NCBI RefSeq assembly: GCF_017302985.1
Contig: NZ_JAFIMU010000007.1
Coordinates: forward strand, 868,001-932,000
Reading direction: 5' to 3'
Length of the DNA stretch: 64,000 nt
Origin: Corallococcus macrosporus
Lineage (GTDB): Bacteria > Myxococcota > Myxococcia > Myxococcales > Myxococcaceae
Shown here piece by piece: positions 33,222 through 41,033 of the stretch. Position 1 is the stretch's first letter. Every line of letters starts with the position of its first letter. Below the pieces are notes generated by a model, which ran no database searches, was not told the origin of the DNA, and saw nothing but the letters and a program-made list of their open reading frames with translations. The translations under genes were made by a program, and so were the position numbers.

Positions 33222-34145
33222 ATGGACGTCCACTACACCTGGATTGGCCCCCCTCCGGCGGACCGCAACCGCGACATCAACGCACCGAAGGCGCTGGCGA
33301 CACGCTGCGCGGGTCAGAGCGTCAAAATCTATTTCTGGTGTCTGGATGCGCAGGTCGCGACGTACACGCGCGACTTCGCCGCGCACAAGAACGTCACCGT
33401 GCGAGGCATGGAAGCGTTCCTGGCGAAGGCGGGCACGAAGGCGTATCGCTGGTACTACTGGTACCAGGAGTCGGATGACTGGGCCGTCGCGGCGATGACG
33501 GACATCCTGAACTGGGGCCTGGCGAACGGGACGCCGCCGTCGTACCGGGCCTTCGTGAAGGACGCGTGGTCGCTGTTCCTCATGTACACGTGGGGCGGCT
33601 ACGTGCTGGACGCCGGCGTGGGTCCGCACGGTGGCGGCGCGTTCGCGCTGCCGGAGCCCACTGCGTTCATGGCGCCGTCGCTCACGCGCGATGACGCGCT
33701 GTCCATCCGCCGCTTCCAGCTGTCGCGGCTCGCGGGATGGCAGGCGCAGGGCGACGTGACGCTCAACGACATGCGCGTGGACGAAGTCTGCGGCGCGATG
33801 AACTACGCGAACCCGGACGACGGGGTGACGGAGATGTGTCCCCAGTTGGAGGTGTGGATGCTGGGGAGCCCGCGCTACTCCAAGGGCGCGTGGGCAGCGC
33901 TCAAGCAGTACTGCGTGGTGTGGAAGGAGATGCAGCAGAACAACGCGCTGGTGAGCGCGACCGCGCCGCAGGTGTTCCGCTACCTCATCGCCGGCTCCGT
34001 CTACAACGGCCTGACGCGCACGGCGAAGGGCGGCGTCCAGGCTCCGCACGGCTCGTTCTGGTACAGCACGGACAACAAGGACGGCACGGTGGACGTGCCG
34101 GCCCTGAAGCTGCGCAAGACGTACCACGGCTCCAGCGCTCAGTAG
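33222..34145 (+). CDS. Glycosyltransferase-like protein with degenerate DxD
   Basis: The product is 307 residues, cytoplasmic by sequence (no signal). It opens VHYTWIGPPPADRN, like the IHxxWIG start of GT32/TcdA-type glycosyltransferases. Further on it has DAWSLFLMYTWGGYVLDAG (residues 114-132), which matches the family's D...L...GG.Y.D.D segment. The metal-binding DxD reads DAG (130-132), so the catalytic metal site may be lost or changed. It could be an inactive or unusual member, or an effector. It follows aat by 10 bases and converges on the next gene. Confidence 0.5.
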   Translation: MDVHYTWIGPPPADRNRDINAPKALATRCAGQSVKIYFWCLDAQVATYTRDFAAHKNVTVRGMEAFLAKAGTKAYRWYYWYQESDDWAVAAMTDILNWGLANGTPPSYRAFVKDAWSLFLMYTWGGYVLDAGVGPHGGGAFALPEPTAFMAPSLTRDDALSIRRFQLSRLAGWQAQGDVTLNDMRVDEVCGAMNYANPDDGVTEMCPQLEVWMLGSPRYSKGAWAALKQYCVVWKEMQQNNALVSATAPQVFRYLIAGSVYNGLTRTAKGGVQAPHGSFWYSTDNKDGTVDVPALKLRKTYHGSSAQ

Positions 34146-34151
34146 CGCTGG

Positions 34152-35153
34152 CTACTTCTTGCACGGGGACAGCGTGCGCTTCGCGTGGATGAGGTCCTCT
34201 TCCGTGGGACTTCCGTAGCGCACGGCCTTCGGGGCGGCCTTGAGCTTCTGGTAGTCGTACGCGTAGAGCACGCCCATGTCGCGGCTCAGGATGAAGCGCG
34301 GGCCGTTGAAGTCCCAGAGGCCTCCGAAGAGCTGGCCTCCTGGCTTCAGCGGCGTCAGCGACGTGCTGTCCCGCATCCTCACGAACAGCATCGACAGGTC
34401 GTCCGTGGCCCAGTTGCACGGGTTGCTGCCGTTCCGGTGCAGGTAGGACACCGTCAGGTCGAACGCGCCCTCGCCCTCGTCGCCCGTCACGCCGAAGTAC
34501 TCCCACAGCCGCGCGCACTCCGGCGCCGCGCAGTCCTGCGGCGGGATGTGCTCCGCGTAGTCCGGCGGAATGCCGTCCATCTCCTTCCCCGTCAGGTTCC
34601 GGTTCGGCCGGCGCAACACGCAGCCCGTGGGCTCGTCCTTCTGACGAATGGCGATGGGCGTGCCCGGAAGCCGCCCGGGCGGCAGGACCTCGCACTCCAT
34701 CGCCAGCTCCGCCATCAGGTACGTCTGGCGGTCCTCGTCCGTCCCCATCCGCACCGCCCAGTACGCGATGGGCGTCCCCTTGCAGGCCTTGGACTTCTCC
34801 TTGCCGAACACCCAGATGGGCGCCTTCGTCGTGTCCAGCGCGCCCAGCTTCTTCGCCTGGTCCATGGGCACCGGCTTCACGCCAGAACGGCTGCGCGCCC
34901 CTGCCTGGAAGAACTTGTCCTTCGACGCCGGGATGATGGCCTGGTGCACCAGCCAGCCCAGCCGCTCGATGCCCACCTGCCCCATGGGCGTCATCGGCAG
35001 GAACTCCGGCTTCACCGGGCAGCCCCGGTCCGGCTCCGGCATGTCCACCACCACCGCCGAGCCGTCATCATCCGCCTGCGCCCACGCGGCACCCGGCCCC
35101 ACCGTCAGCGCCAGCACCAGCGCGAGCCTCGCGCGCTTCACTCCGTTCGTCAT
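34152..35153 (-). CDS. Secreted protein of unknown function
   Basis: The product is 333 residues with a clear Sec signal (LALVLALTVGPGAAWAQA). The mature protein is rich in Cys (RGCPV, KACKGT, MECEV, TGCVL, QDCAAPECARL, NPCNW, LSPCKK), suggesting several disulfides. No catalytic motif or family is recognised. Short stretches such as PRFILSRDMGVLYAYDYQKL suggest a compact alpha/beta fold. It converges on the glycosyltransferase-like gene with a six-base gap and lies 48 bases downstream of the stop of the secretin-N-like gene. Confidence 0.65.
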   Translation of the reverse strand: MTNGVKRARLALVLALTVGPGAAWAQADDDGSAVVVDMPEPDRGCPVKPEFLPMTPMGQVGIERLGWLVHQAIIPASKDKFFQAGARSRSGVKPVPMDQAKKLGALDTTKAPIWVFGKEKSKACKGTPIAYWAVRMGTDEDRQTYLMAELAMECEVLPPGRLPGTPIAIRQKDEPTGCVLRRPNRNLTGKEMDGIPPDYAEHIPPQDCAAPECARLWEYFGVTGDEGEGAFDLTVSYLHRNGSNPCNWATDDLSMLFVRMRDSTSLTPLKPGGQLFGGLWDFNGPRFILSRDMGVLYAYDYQKLKAAPKAVRYGSPTEEDLIHAKRTLSPCKK

Positions 35154-35201
35154 TCCGTCGGACCTCCACCCGCGGTTCTACCGCAAGCGGCAGCCCGAAG
35201 C

Positions 35202-35996
35202 TCAGCGCGGCTTCTTCGGAGCCGGCTTGCGCTTCACCGGCGGTGCCACCGGAGCCACCCCGGCATCCGGCGCCACGTCCGACACCGTGGCGTCCACCGC
35301 GTCGTCCTTCACGTCCGGCTTCGGCGGCGCCTCCACCTCCGTGCGGTCCTCCAGCGGCACGCGGCCCACCGCGCGGTTGAAGAGCTCCCACAGCGCCTTG
35401 CGGTGCCCGGCCCGGTCCGTCTTCCCCGACAGCACCAGCCCCGCGCCGCTGTAGCGCACCGTCAGCCCCGGCGGCATCCCCGACTCGAAGTCCTCCAGCT
35501 GCGCCTGGAGCTGCGGCACCGCGAACGTCAGCTCCAGCTCCGGCGCCAGGTACGCGTGCGTCTTGAGGAACGTCCGCAGCGCCAGCCGGCACGCGTTGTC
35601 GTTCACCGTCGCCGTCAGGCTCCGCTCCGCCCCTTGCGTCGCCTTCAGGTCCGGGCAGGCCTTCTTCGCCGCCGCGAGCTGGGCCTCGGTGTTCTGAAGC
35701 TCGATGGGCCCCACCATCACCCGCCACACCGCGAAGCGCCCCTCCGCGTACAGGAGCACCCGCGCGATGCCGGCGTCATGGGGCGTGAGCAGCAGCTCGC
35801 CGCTCTGGGGCAGCGCCTCCGCCGTCACCACGGAGGGCGCGTCGGATTCCGCCCAGTCCACCGCGGTGAGCTTCTGGAAGCGCTCCTTGCCGGGCTCCAG
35901 CGTCACGGCCTGGTCCACCGGCCAGGCCAGGGCCGCCGCGGGCGCCAGAAACGCGCTCAGCAGTCCGCCAATGACGTACATCCGACGTCCCCGCAT
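35202..35996 (-). CDS. Secreted protein with pilus-assembly/secretin N-terminal-like domain
   Basis: The product is 264 residues. The signal peptide ends AAALA. Residues 22-100 (VTLEPGKERFQKLTAVDWAE, LLLTPHDAGIARVLLYAEG) match the small beta domain at the N-terminus of type II/CpaC-type secretins (pilus formation N-terminal region). The middle is alpha/beta with one Cys pair, and the tail is Lys/Pro-rich, ending KRKPAPKKPR. There is no secretin barrel, so it is a free-standing version. ATG 35996 has GGGAGG upstream, within a 55-base gap to the divergent 36052 gene. Confidence 0.65.
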   Translation of the reverse strand: MRGRRMYVIGGLLSAFLAPAAALAWPVDQAVTLEPGKERFQKLTAVDWAESDAPSVVTAEALPQSGELLLTPHDAGIARVLLYAEGRFAVWRVMVGPIELQNTEAQLAAAKKACPDLKATQGAERSLTATVNDNACRLALRTFLKTHAYLAPELELTFAVPQLQAQLEDFESGMPPGLTVRYSGAGLVLSGKTDRAGHRKALWELFNRAVGRVPLEDRTEVEAPPKPDVKDDAVDATVSDVAPDAGVAPVAPPVKRKPAPKKPR

Positions 35997-36051
35997 GGTG
36001 CCTCCCGCCAGGGTGGTATGCCCCTCTAGCACGGGATAAGAACCTCCCCCT

Positions 36052-37449
36052 ATGCCTACCTGGACCCTCTGGGTCGCCTGCCTGGCCCTCTGTTTCATGA
36101 GGTCCCTGGTCGCCGCCGCGGAGTCCGCGCTCTACGGGACGTCCGACCTGCGCGCCCAGGAGCTCGCGGAGGAGAGCAAGACCACCGCCGCCCGCCGGGT
36201 GCTCCGTCACAAGACGCACCGTGAGCCCGCCGCCACCGCCCTGCGCCTGGGCATGGTGCTGTCCGGCTTCCTCGCCGCCGCCATTGGCGCCTTCGTCCCG
36301 CCGCGCATGCTGGACTTCAGCCGCTACGCCGAGGCCACCTGGGTGCCCGTCGCCACGGTGTGCGCGGGCGCCCTCTTCGTGGGCGTGCTGGCCAGCCTCA
36401 TGGAGGTGACGCTGCGCGGCCTGGCCAACGGCAACCCGGAGCGCTGGGCCCTGCGGCTGTCGGGCCTGGTGTCCCTGCTGGTGGCGGTGCTCTACCCGCC
36501 CATGCGCCTGATGCTGGGCCTGCTCAACCTGGGCGCCCGCACCATGGGCCGCACCCTGCGCTTCGAGCCGCCGCCCCCGCCGCTGGAGGAGCTGGAGAAG
36601 CTGCTCGCCGCCCAGGCCGCGCGCAACGAGGTGGACAAGAGCGCCCCGCAGCTCATCCGCTCCATCTTCGAGCTGTCCGACAAGCGCTGCCGCGACGTGA
36701 TGGTCAACCGCACGGACGTCATCTCCGTGGACGTGACCACGCCGCCGGAGGAGGTGCTGCGCATCCTGGCGGAGGAGAACCACTCGCGCATCCCCGTCTA
36801 CAAGGACGACGTGGACCACATCGTCGGCGTGCTGCACGCGCGCGACCTCATCCCGCTGCTCCAGCACCCGGAGCTCATCGTCCTGCAGGACGTCATCCGC
36901 CCCGCCCACTTCGTGCCGTGGATGAAGCCCGTGGGCGACCTCCTGCGCGACATGCAGAAGCGGAAGATCCACATGGCCATGGTCGTCGACGAGTACGGCG
37001 GCTTCATGGGCGTCGTCACGCTGGAGGACATCCTCCGCGAGATCGTGGGCGACATCGGCGACGAGTTCGAGGTGGAGGAGAAGCTCGTCGAGAAGATGGC
37101 CGACGGCACCTCGCTGGTGGACGCCGCCATGGAGGTGGATCAGTTCACGAAGCTCTTCGGCTTCCCGCTGCCAGAGGGCGACTTCGACACGCTGGGCGGC
37201 TACCTGTCCTCGCTCGCGGGCCACCTGCCCGACGTGGGCGAGCGCTTCACGTACAACGGCTGGCAGTTCGTCGTGGCCACCAAGGAGGGCGCCCGCATCG
37301 ACCGCGTGCGGATGTCCCGCCTCAAGAGCGTCGCCCCCGGCACCGCGGACGGCGCGCCCAAGGACGGCGTCCCCGCGCCGAAGGACGACGGCCAGGGCCC
37401 TCCGCGCCCGCCCGCGGACTCCGGCGCGGCGCCCGACGCCAAGAACTGA
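36052..37449 (+). CDS. CBS-domain hemolysin family (CorC/HlyC) membrane protein
   Basis: The product is 465 residues. The N-terminal CNNM-type membrane domain has about four hydrophobic segments ([56 protein letters not shown]). Two CBS domains follow ([14 protein letters not shown] ... [28 protein letters not shown] ... [19 protein letters not shown]) and then a CorC/HlyC-type C-terminal domain ([20 protein letters not shown]). Such proteins are inner-membrane and are linked to Mg/Co ion efflux or repair in other bacteria. The C-terminal tail is Pro/Asp-rich. Confidence 0.88.
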   Translation: MPTWTLWVACLALCFMRSLVAAAESALYGTSDLRAQELAEESKTTAARRVLRHKTHREPAATALRLGMVLSGFLAAAIGAFVPPRMLDFSRYAEATWVPVATVCAGALFVGVLASLMEVTLRGLANGNPERWALRLSGLVSLLVAVLYPPMRLMLGLLNLGARTMGRTLRFEPPPPPLEELEKLLAAQAARNEVDKSAPQLIRSIFELSDKRCRDVMVNRTDVISVDVTTPPEEVLRILAEENHSRIPVYKDDVDHIVGVLHARDLIPLLQHPELIVLQDVIRPAHFVPWMKPVGDLLRDMQKRKIHMAMVVDEYGGFMGVVTLEDILREIVGDIGDEFEVEEKLVEKMADGTSLVDAAMEVDQFTKLFGFPLPEGDFDTLGGYLSSLAGHLPDVGERFTYNGWQFVVATKEGARIDRVRMSRLKSVAPGTADGAPKDGVPAPKDDGQGPPRPPADSGAAPDAKN

Positions 37450-37459
37450 AGCAAGCGCC

Positions 37460-37954
37460 TCAGGGCGCCGGGCTGGACTCGCCGCCCGGCATCCACGGGA
37501 TGTCCAGCGAGCGCGCGTCCCGGAAGGGCGCGCGCCGCTCGGAGCCTCCGAAGCGCAGCACCACGCCGCCCTCCACCCGCACCGCGTGCGCGCCGCCTTC
37601 CGGCCGGCTGCCACCGCGCGCCACGGCCAACGGGAAGCGGACCTCCAGGGGGACCTGGCCCCTGCCGTCCAGGGGCACGCCCATCACCTGCTCGCCCGTG
37701 GCCACGCGGCGGCCATCCACGCGCAGGTCGAAGTCCACGCGCGTGAGCGTGGCCGCGTCGGAGGACGGGTTCTCCACCTGGAGCTTCAGCGTGAGCGCGC
37801 CGGAGCCGTCCCGTGTGAAGGCCACGTCCACCGCCTCCACCCGCACCGCCTCGTCGTAGGCGCGCGGTCGGAAGGGCACCACGCCCAGACAGCCGGACAG
37901 GAGGAAGAGGCCCGTGGACAGCCCCAGCCCGAGCACCGCCCGGCGCGAGCGCAT
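37460..37954 (-). CDS. LEA type 2 family lipoprotein coupled to protein kinase
   Basis: The product is 164 residues with lipobox GLFLLSGC (Cys22). One LEA14-like domain follows: AYDEAVRVEAVDVAFTRDG, LTLKLQVENPSSDAATLTRV, DFDLRVDGRRVATGEQVMG, VPLEVRFPLAVARGG. It ends with a typical LEA tail (FRDARSLDIPWMPGGE). The ATG shares a base with the kinase stop (TGATG at 37956-37952), so the two are coupled. It converges on the CBS-domain gene. Confidence 0.8.
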   Translation of the reverse strand: MRSRRAVLGLGLSTGLFLLSGCLGVVPFRPRAYDEAVRVEAVDVAFTRDGSGALTLKLQVENPSSDAATLTRVDFDLRVDGRRVATGEQVMGVPLDGRGQVPLEVRFPLAVARGGSRPEGGAHAVRVEGGVVLRFGGSERRAPFRDARSLDIPWMPGGESSPAP

Positions 37955-38871
37955 CAGCCGCCCAACAGAGGCTGCAGCGCCTCCACCGTCAGGGGCCAGC
38001 CCGCGCGGCGCGCCAGCACCTCCAGCGCCTTGATGAACTCCGCCGCGGACTGGAAGCGGCGGGCGCGGTCCGCGAACAGCGCCTTGCGCGCCACCCGCGC
38101 CGCGTAGTCCGGCAGGTCCGGCGCCAGCGACGACAACAGCGGCACGCGCGCGTCCCGCACCTGGTGCATGAGCTGCGCTTCGTTCTCTCCGGTGAAGAGG
38201 CGGCGGCCGCCCCACAGCTCCCAGAGGATGACGCCCACCGCGTACAGGTCCGTGCGGGCATCCACGGCCTGCCCCAGCACCTGCTCCGGGCTCATGTACG
38301 GCAGCGTGCCGCGCAGCGCGCCGGCGTCGCCGCGGATCATCCCCTCCACCTCCGCCACGCCGAAGTCGGTGAGCTTCACGTCGCCCTGGACGCCCAGCAG
38401 CACGTTGGCGGGGTTCACGTCGCGGTGGACGATGGTGGCGCCGTTCTCCCCCACCTTGGCGCGGTGGATGTAGTCCAGCGCCTTGAGGATGCACCACGCG
38501 ATGTAGCAGGCGGACTCGGGCGGCATCGCGGCGCCCGCCTTGATCAGCAGCTCCTGCATGTAGCCCAGCGTCCGGCCACTCACGAGCTCCTGCACCATGA
38601 GGTAGTCCGGCCCGGCGCGGAACAGCCGGAACGTCCGCACGATGTGCGCGTTGCGCAGGCGCACCGTGAGCTTCGCCTCGTCGACGAAGGCCTTCACGTA
38701 CGCGGGGTCGTTGCGGAAGGACGGGTGCAGCCGCTTGATGACGACTTCCTCGGGCTCGCCCGGGGAGCGCTGCGTCGTCTCACGGGCACGCGCCTGATAC
38801 ACCTCGGCCATGCCGCCGACCGCCAGCCGGCCGACCACTTCATAGCCACCCAGGTCCGGAGCTTCCGCCAC
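37954..38871 (-). CDS. Serine/threonine protein kinase
   Basis: The product is 305 residues, a stand-alone Hanks-type catalytic domain without membrane segment or extra domain. The kinase motifs are intact: Gly-rich loop GRLAVGGMAEVY, Lys46 in VVIKRL, HRDVNPANVLL (Asp151, Asn156), DFG (Asp169) and SPE in place of APE. GTG 38871 is the start. The gene is coupled to the LEA-type lipoprotein downstream. Myxobacteria carry many such kinases, so the pathway cannot be told. Confidence 0.93.
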   Translation of the reverse strand: MAEAPDLGGYEVVGRLAVGGMAEVYQARARETTQRSPGEPEEVVIKRLHPSFRNDPAYVKAFVDEAKLTVRLRNAHIVRTFRLFRAGPDYLMVQELVSGRTLGYMQELLIKAGAAMPPESACYIAWCILKALDYIHRAKVGENGATIVHRDVNPANVLLGVQGDVKLTDFGVAEVEGMIRGDAGALRGTLPYMSPEQVLGQAVDARTDLYAVGVILWELWGGRRLFTGENEAQLMHQVRDARVPLLSSLAPDLPDYAARVARKALFADRARRFQSAAEFIKALEVLARRAGWPLTVEALQPLLGG

Positions 38872-38906
38872 GCGGCAACTTTAGCGCGGATCCGGAGGGG
38901 GCCCCA

Positions 38907-40340
38907 CTATTCCTGCACCAGGGAGTGGAAGAGGGCCTCGTACTTCCGGGCGGACGCGGCCCAGGAGAAGTCCTTCCCCATCCCCCGCACCTGGAAGTCC
39001 CCCAGCCGTGCGGGGTCCGCGTACAGGGAGAGCGCCCGGCGGATGGCGGCCAGGAGCGCCGAGCGGTGGAAGGACTCGAAGAGGATGCCGTTGCCGTCCA
39101 GCCCCCCCTCCACCGTGTCCACCAGCCCGCCCGTGGCCCGGACGATGGGCACCGTTCCGTAACGCAGGGAATACATCTGGTTCAGGCCGCAGGGCTCGTA
39201 GCGGCTGGGCATGAGGAAGAAGTCCGACCCCGCCTCCACCAGGTGTGACAGCGCCGGGTCGAACCCGATGTGCACCCCCACCTGCTTCGGGAAGCGGGCC
39301 TGCAACGCCCGGAGGCCATCCTCCAGGCCGGGCTCGCCGTTGCCCACCGCCACGAACTTGAGGTCCGCCTGGAGCGCCGCGGGCAGCGTCTCCAGGAGCA
39401 GGTCCACGCCCTTCTGCCACGCCAGCCGGCTGACGATGCCGAACACCGGCGCGTTTCCCTCGGTGGGCAGGCCGAAGCGCTCCAGCAGGGCGCGCTTGCA
39501 CACGGCCTTGCCCGTCATGTCGTCCAGGCCGTAGCGCGCCGGCAGCCAGGCGTCCGTGCGGGGGTTCCACTCGTGCGCGTCGATGCCGTTGAGGATGCCG
39601 GTGAGCGCGTGCGAGCGGCGGCGCAGCAGGCCATCCAGCCCGTAGCCCTGCTCCGCCGCCTGGATTTCGCGCGCGTAGGTGGGCGACACGGTGGTGAGCG
39701 CCTCGGAGTAGACGAGCCCCGACTTGAGGAAGTTGAGCTGGTCGTAGAACTCCACGCCCTCCGGGGTGAAGAGGTCCCACGGCAGCCCCAGGTCCTCCAT
39801 GGTCCGCTTGGGGAAGTGCCCCTGGTAGGCCAGGTTGTGGATGGTGAAGACGCACTTCGCCTTCGCGAGCGGCGTCTCCTGGAAGCCGCGGCGCAGCGCC
39901 ACGGGGACGAGCCCCGTCTGCCAGTCGTGCAGGTGGATGATGTCCGGGAAGAAGCGCAGCCGCTGCGCGGCCTGGAGCGCGCCCACGCACAGGTAGGCGA
40001 AGCGGCGGGGGTTGTCCGGGAACTCGCCGCCCGCGTCGCCGTAGAGGCCCTTGCGGCCGCCGTAGAAGGCCTCGTTCTCCAGGAAGAGGACCTCCAGGCG
40101 TTCGGTGAGGCGCGCGGACAGGATGGGGCCGCCCGTCTCACCAAAGGGGAAGCGCAGCACCAGGGACTGGCCGGTGGGCAGCAACTGTCCGGTGTTGCGC
40201 ACGTCCTGGTAGCGGGGCGTGACGATCTTCACGTCGTGCCCCAGGCCGGCAAGGGCCGTGGGCAGGGCCCCGGCCACGTCGCCCAGTCCCCCCGTCTTCG
40301 AGAAGGGGGTGACCTCCGAGGCGATGAAGAGGATCTTCAT
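38907..40340 (-). CDS. glgA: Glycogen synthase (ADP-glucose type)
   Basis: The product is 477 residues, standard for bacterial GlgA. It elongates alpha-1,4-glucan from ADP-glucose in the cytoplasm. Signatures: KILFIASEVTPFSKTGGLGD with the KxGGL donor-binding loop, HLHDWQTGLVPVALR, VFTIHNLAYQG, LNGIDAHEWNP, VSRLAWQKGVDLLLE and MPSRYEPCGLNQMYSLRYGT. ATG 40340 gives the family N-terminus; an earlier in-frame ATG adds only 13 residues. It is divergent from pdxH, with 71 bases between the starts. Confidence 0.97.
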   Translation of the reverse strand: MKILFIASEVTPFSKTGGLGDVAGALPTALAGLGHDVKIVTPRYQDVRNTGQLLPTGQSLVLRFPFGETGGPILSARLTERLEVLFLENEAFYGGRKGLYGDAGGEFPDNPRRFAYLCVGALQAAQRLRFFPDIIHLHDWQTGLVPVALRRGFQETPLAKAKCVFTIHNLAYQGHFPKRTMEDLGLPWDLFTPEGVEFYDQLNFLKSGLVYSEALTTVSPTYAREIQAAEQGYGLDGLLRRRSHALTGILNGIDAHEWNPRTDAWLPARYGLDDMTGKAVCKRALLERFGLPTEGNAPVFGIVSRLAWQKGVDLLLETLPAALQADLKFVAVGNGEPGLEDGLRALQARFPKQVGVHIGFDPALSHLVEAGSDFFLMPSRYEPCGLNQMYSLRYGTVPIVRATGGLVDTVEGGLDGNGILFESFHRSALLAAIRRALSLYADPARLGDFQVRGMGKDFSWAASARKYEALFHSLVQE

Positions 40341-40411
40341 GAGTCCCGCCATTGCGTGCGAGTCCCGACAGGGAGTCAACCGCGAACGTGCGCACGGAAG
40401 CCGTGTTTCCT

Positions 40412-41011
40412 ATGGTGCGCCGCGTGACGACGATTCCTGCCGACCCCATCCAGCGCTTCGCGGACCTCTTCGCCCAGGCGAAGGCCGCAATTCCCGTGGA
40501 CCCCAACGCCATGGTCGTGGCGTCCGTGGACGACCAGGGCCGCCCCAGCTCACGCGTGGTGCTGCTCAAGGACTTCGATGCGCGGGGCTTCGTCTTCTTC
40601 ACCAACTTCACCAGCCGCAAGGGGCGCCAGCTCCAGGCGCACCCGTACGCGGCGCTGTGCTTCTTCTGGCAGCCCCTGGAGCAGCAGGTGCGCATCGAGG
40701 GCCGGGTGGAGCAGGTGACGGACGCGGAGGCCGACGCGTACTTCCAGAGCCGCGCGCGCGGCAGCCAGATTGGCGCGTGGGCCAGCCTCCAGAGCCAGGA
40801 GCTGCCCTCGCGCGAGCTGCTGGAGCAGCGCGTGGCGGAGGTGGAGGCGCGCTTCCAGGGCCGCCCGGTGGAGCGCCCGCCGCACTGGAGCGGCTTCCGC
40901 GTGGTGCCGGACCGCATCGAGTTCTGGCACAGCCGTCCCAGCCGGCTGCACGAGCGCAACCTGTACCTGCGCGACGGCGCGGGCTGGAAGACGCAGCTGC
41001 TCTATCCGTGA
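40412..41011 (+). CDS. pdxH: Pyridoxamine 5'-phosphate oxidase
   Basis: The product is 199 residues. It is an FMN enzyme that oxidises pyridoxamine or pyridoxine phosphate to pyridoxal phosphate. The family signature is complete: [95 protein letters not shown] and the C-terminal [23 protein letters not shown] 40412 is used; GTG 40424 is almost as likely. It converges on the CapA-like gene with a 22-base gap. Confidence 0.96.
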   Translation: MVRRVTTIPADPIQRFADLFAQAKAAIPVDPNAMVVASVDDQGRPSSRVVLLKDFDARGFVFFTNFTSRKGRQLQAHPYAALCFFWQPLEQQVRIEGRVEQVTDAEADAYFQSRARGSQIGAWASLQSQELPSRELLEQRVAEVEARFQGRPVERPPHWSGFRVVPDRIEFWHSRPSRLHERNLYLRDGAGWKTQLLYP

Positions 41012-41033
41012 GCCCTTGAGCCCGTGAGCCAGC

